From Syntrophobacter sp. SbD2 (GTDB lineage Bacteria; Desulfobacterota; Syntrophobacteria; Syntrophobacterales; Syntrophobacteraceae): 6,307 nt of DNA. The position numbers and the translations under genes were made by a program. Location of the stretch: assembly GCA_900290385.1 (NCBI GenBank), contig OMSV01000011.1, positions 1-6,307 on the forward strand, written 5' to 3'. The first letter of the stretch is position 1. Every line of letters starts with the position of its first letter. Below the pieces are notes generated by a model. That model searched no databases. It saw nothing but the letters and a program-made list of their open reading frames with translations, and was not told where the DNA came from. Of this stretch, positions 5,472 through 6,307 are shown piece after piece.

Positions 5472-6307
5472 ATGTCTGATGAGAAGAAACCAGTTGCAAT
5501 CGTAGAAGAAAAGAAGGCGAAAAAAGTAGACTTTCGAGAGATGACCACGTGCCAGACCACTCTCCAGATGCTCAAAGTGCTGGAAGCCGATGGGCATGAA
5601 TCCATGTTCACCCGCGCTGCGGACATGAAGCCATGTCCCATCGGTGCCGACGCGGCATGTTGCAAGCACTGTTTTATGGGCCCCTGCCGCCTTAACTCCA
5701 GGGACCCTTATGCCAAGGTCGGAGTCTGTGGGGCGACCATCGACACCATCGCCGCCCGGAACTTCGCGCGCAATGTTGCCGCCGGCGGGGCCGCTCATAC
5801 CGACCACGGCATGGGCATGCTCGATGTTTTCCGCGAAGTGGTGAACGGGAGAATCTCTCATTTCAAGATTCAGGACGAAACCAAGCTCAAAAATGTGGCA
5901 GATAGCATCGGGATCGCTACAGAGGGCAGGTCGGTCAAAGACATTGCCAACGACCTCTATGCGGAACTGGAACGGACATATACGCAGGTCGAGGGGGAAA
6001 TTCCCTTCATGAAGCGCGTTCCCCCGAAGACCCTGGAGGTATGGCGCAAAGCCGGGATCGTTCCGCGCGGCGCGATGCGGGAAATTATGGAGCTGATGCA
6101 CCGCACCCATATGGGTGTTGACCAGGACTATAACAACATCGTAAAGCAGTGCTCTCGCACAGCCCTTGCCGATGGGTGGGGCGGCTCCATGGTTGCAACC
6201 GAAATTTCGGATATCCTCTTCGGCACTCCTTCACCCAGGGTGGCCGGTGTAAATATGGGGTTTCTGAAGGAAGACCAGGTAAACATTGTGATTCACGGCC
6301 ACGAGCC
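5472..6307 (+). CDS. cooS: Anaerobic carbon monoxide dehydrogenase catalytic subunit (CooS/AcsA), 3' end cut by window edge
   Basis: The Ni-Fe-S enzyme interconverts CO2 and CO; with acetyl-CoA synthase it supplies the carbonyl of acetyl-CoA. The first 278 residues are visible; the family is about 620-680 aa. Cysteines 55, 63, 64, 67, 72 and 86 reproduce the spacing of the D- and B-cluster ligands in Carboxydothermus CODH II (39, 47, 48, 51, 56, 70). The last full codons read IHGHE (274-278), the motif with the C-cluster histidine ligand. LFGTPSP upstream is also typical. The other C-cluster ligands lie beyond the edge. A Lys/Glu-rich stretch (residues 3-18) precedes the domain. In the proton-relay region His109 and His112 are kept, but the next two positions of the usual i+3 His ladder are Gly115 and Asp118. 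The ATG has AGAGGTG just upstream. Pairing with acsD argues for the CODH of a CODH/ACS complex (AcsA role) rather than a stand-alone CO oxidiser. Confidence 0.96.
   Translation, partial: MSDEKKPVAIVEEKKAKKVDFREMTTCQTTLQMLKVLEADGHESMFTRAADMKPCPIGADAACCKHCFMGPCRLNSRDPYAKVGVCGATIDTIAARNFARNVAAGGAAHTDHGMGMLDVFREVVNGRISHFKIQDETKLKNVADSIGIATEGRSVKDIANDLYAELERTYTQVEGEIPFMKRVPPKTLEVWRKAGIVPRGAMREIMELMHRTHMGVDQDYNNIVKQCSRTALADGWGGSMVATEISDILFGTPSPRVAGVNMGFLKEDQVNIVIHGHE

Overview
The window comes from an anaerobic bacterium with a Wood-Ljungdahl (reductive acetyl-CoA) pathway. The moderately GC-rich sequence, Bacteria-type housekeeping genes (ruvC, yebC, rlmE) and a bacterial CODH/ACS gene pair fit a sulfate-reducing or syntrophic member of the former Deltaproteobacteria (Desulfobacterota, for example the Syntrophobacter group). 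That placement is inference from gene content and protein style; no marker here proves it.

Left part (1-1754, minus strand): a compact operon rlmE - yebC - ruvC, read right to left, with gaps of 12 and 3 bases. It encodes the 23S rRNA 2'-O-methyltransferase, a YebC/TACO1 family translation factor, and the Holliday junction resolvase RuvC, which runs off the left edge. A good sigma-70-like promoter sits just upstream of rlmE (1795-1823).

Middle part (1928-4023): accessory genes. A VapBC-type toxin-antitoxin pair (ribbon-helix-helix antitoxin overlapping a PIN-domain ribonuclease toxin by 14 bases) has a palindrome-rich AT stretch just upstream that looks like its autoregulated promoter. A macro-domain protein resembling archaeal Af1521 follows on the same strand after 95 bases. 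Convergent to it is an integral-membrane methyltransferase of the isoprenylcysteine methyltransferase (ICMT/PEMT) family.

Right part (4024-6307, plus strand): a 428-base gene-free stretch with a promoter-like element and several strong inverted repeats leads into acsD (corrinoid iron-sulfur protein small subunit, TTG start), then cooS/acsA (carbon monoxide dehydrogenase, cut by the right edge after 278 residues). These start a CODH/ACS operon: CODH interconverts CO2 and CO, and the corrinoid protein carries the methyl group to acetyl-CoA synthase. Both the 5' leader and the acsD-cooS gap contain potential RNA structures, including one that could cover the cooS ribosome binding site.

No tRNA, rRNA, CRISPR array, insertion sequence or clear intrinsic terminator was found. 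All genes fall into recognisable families. The least explained material is the structured leader ahead of acsD and the acsD-cooS spacer.
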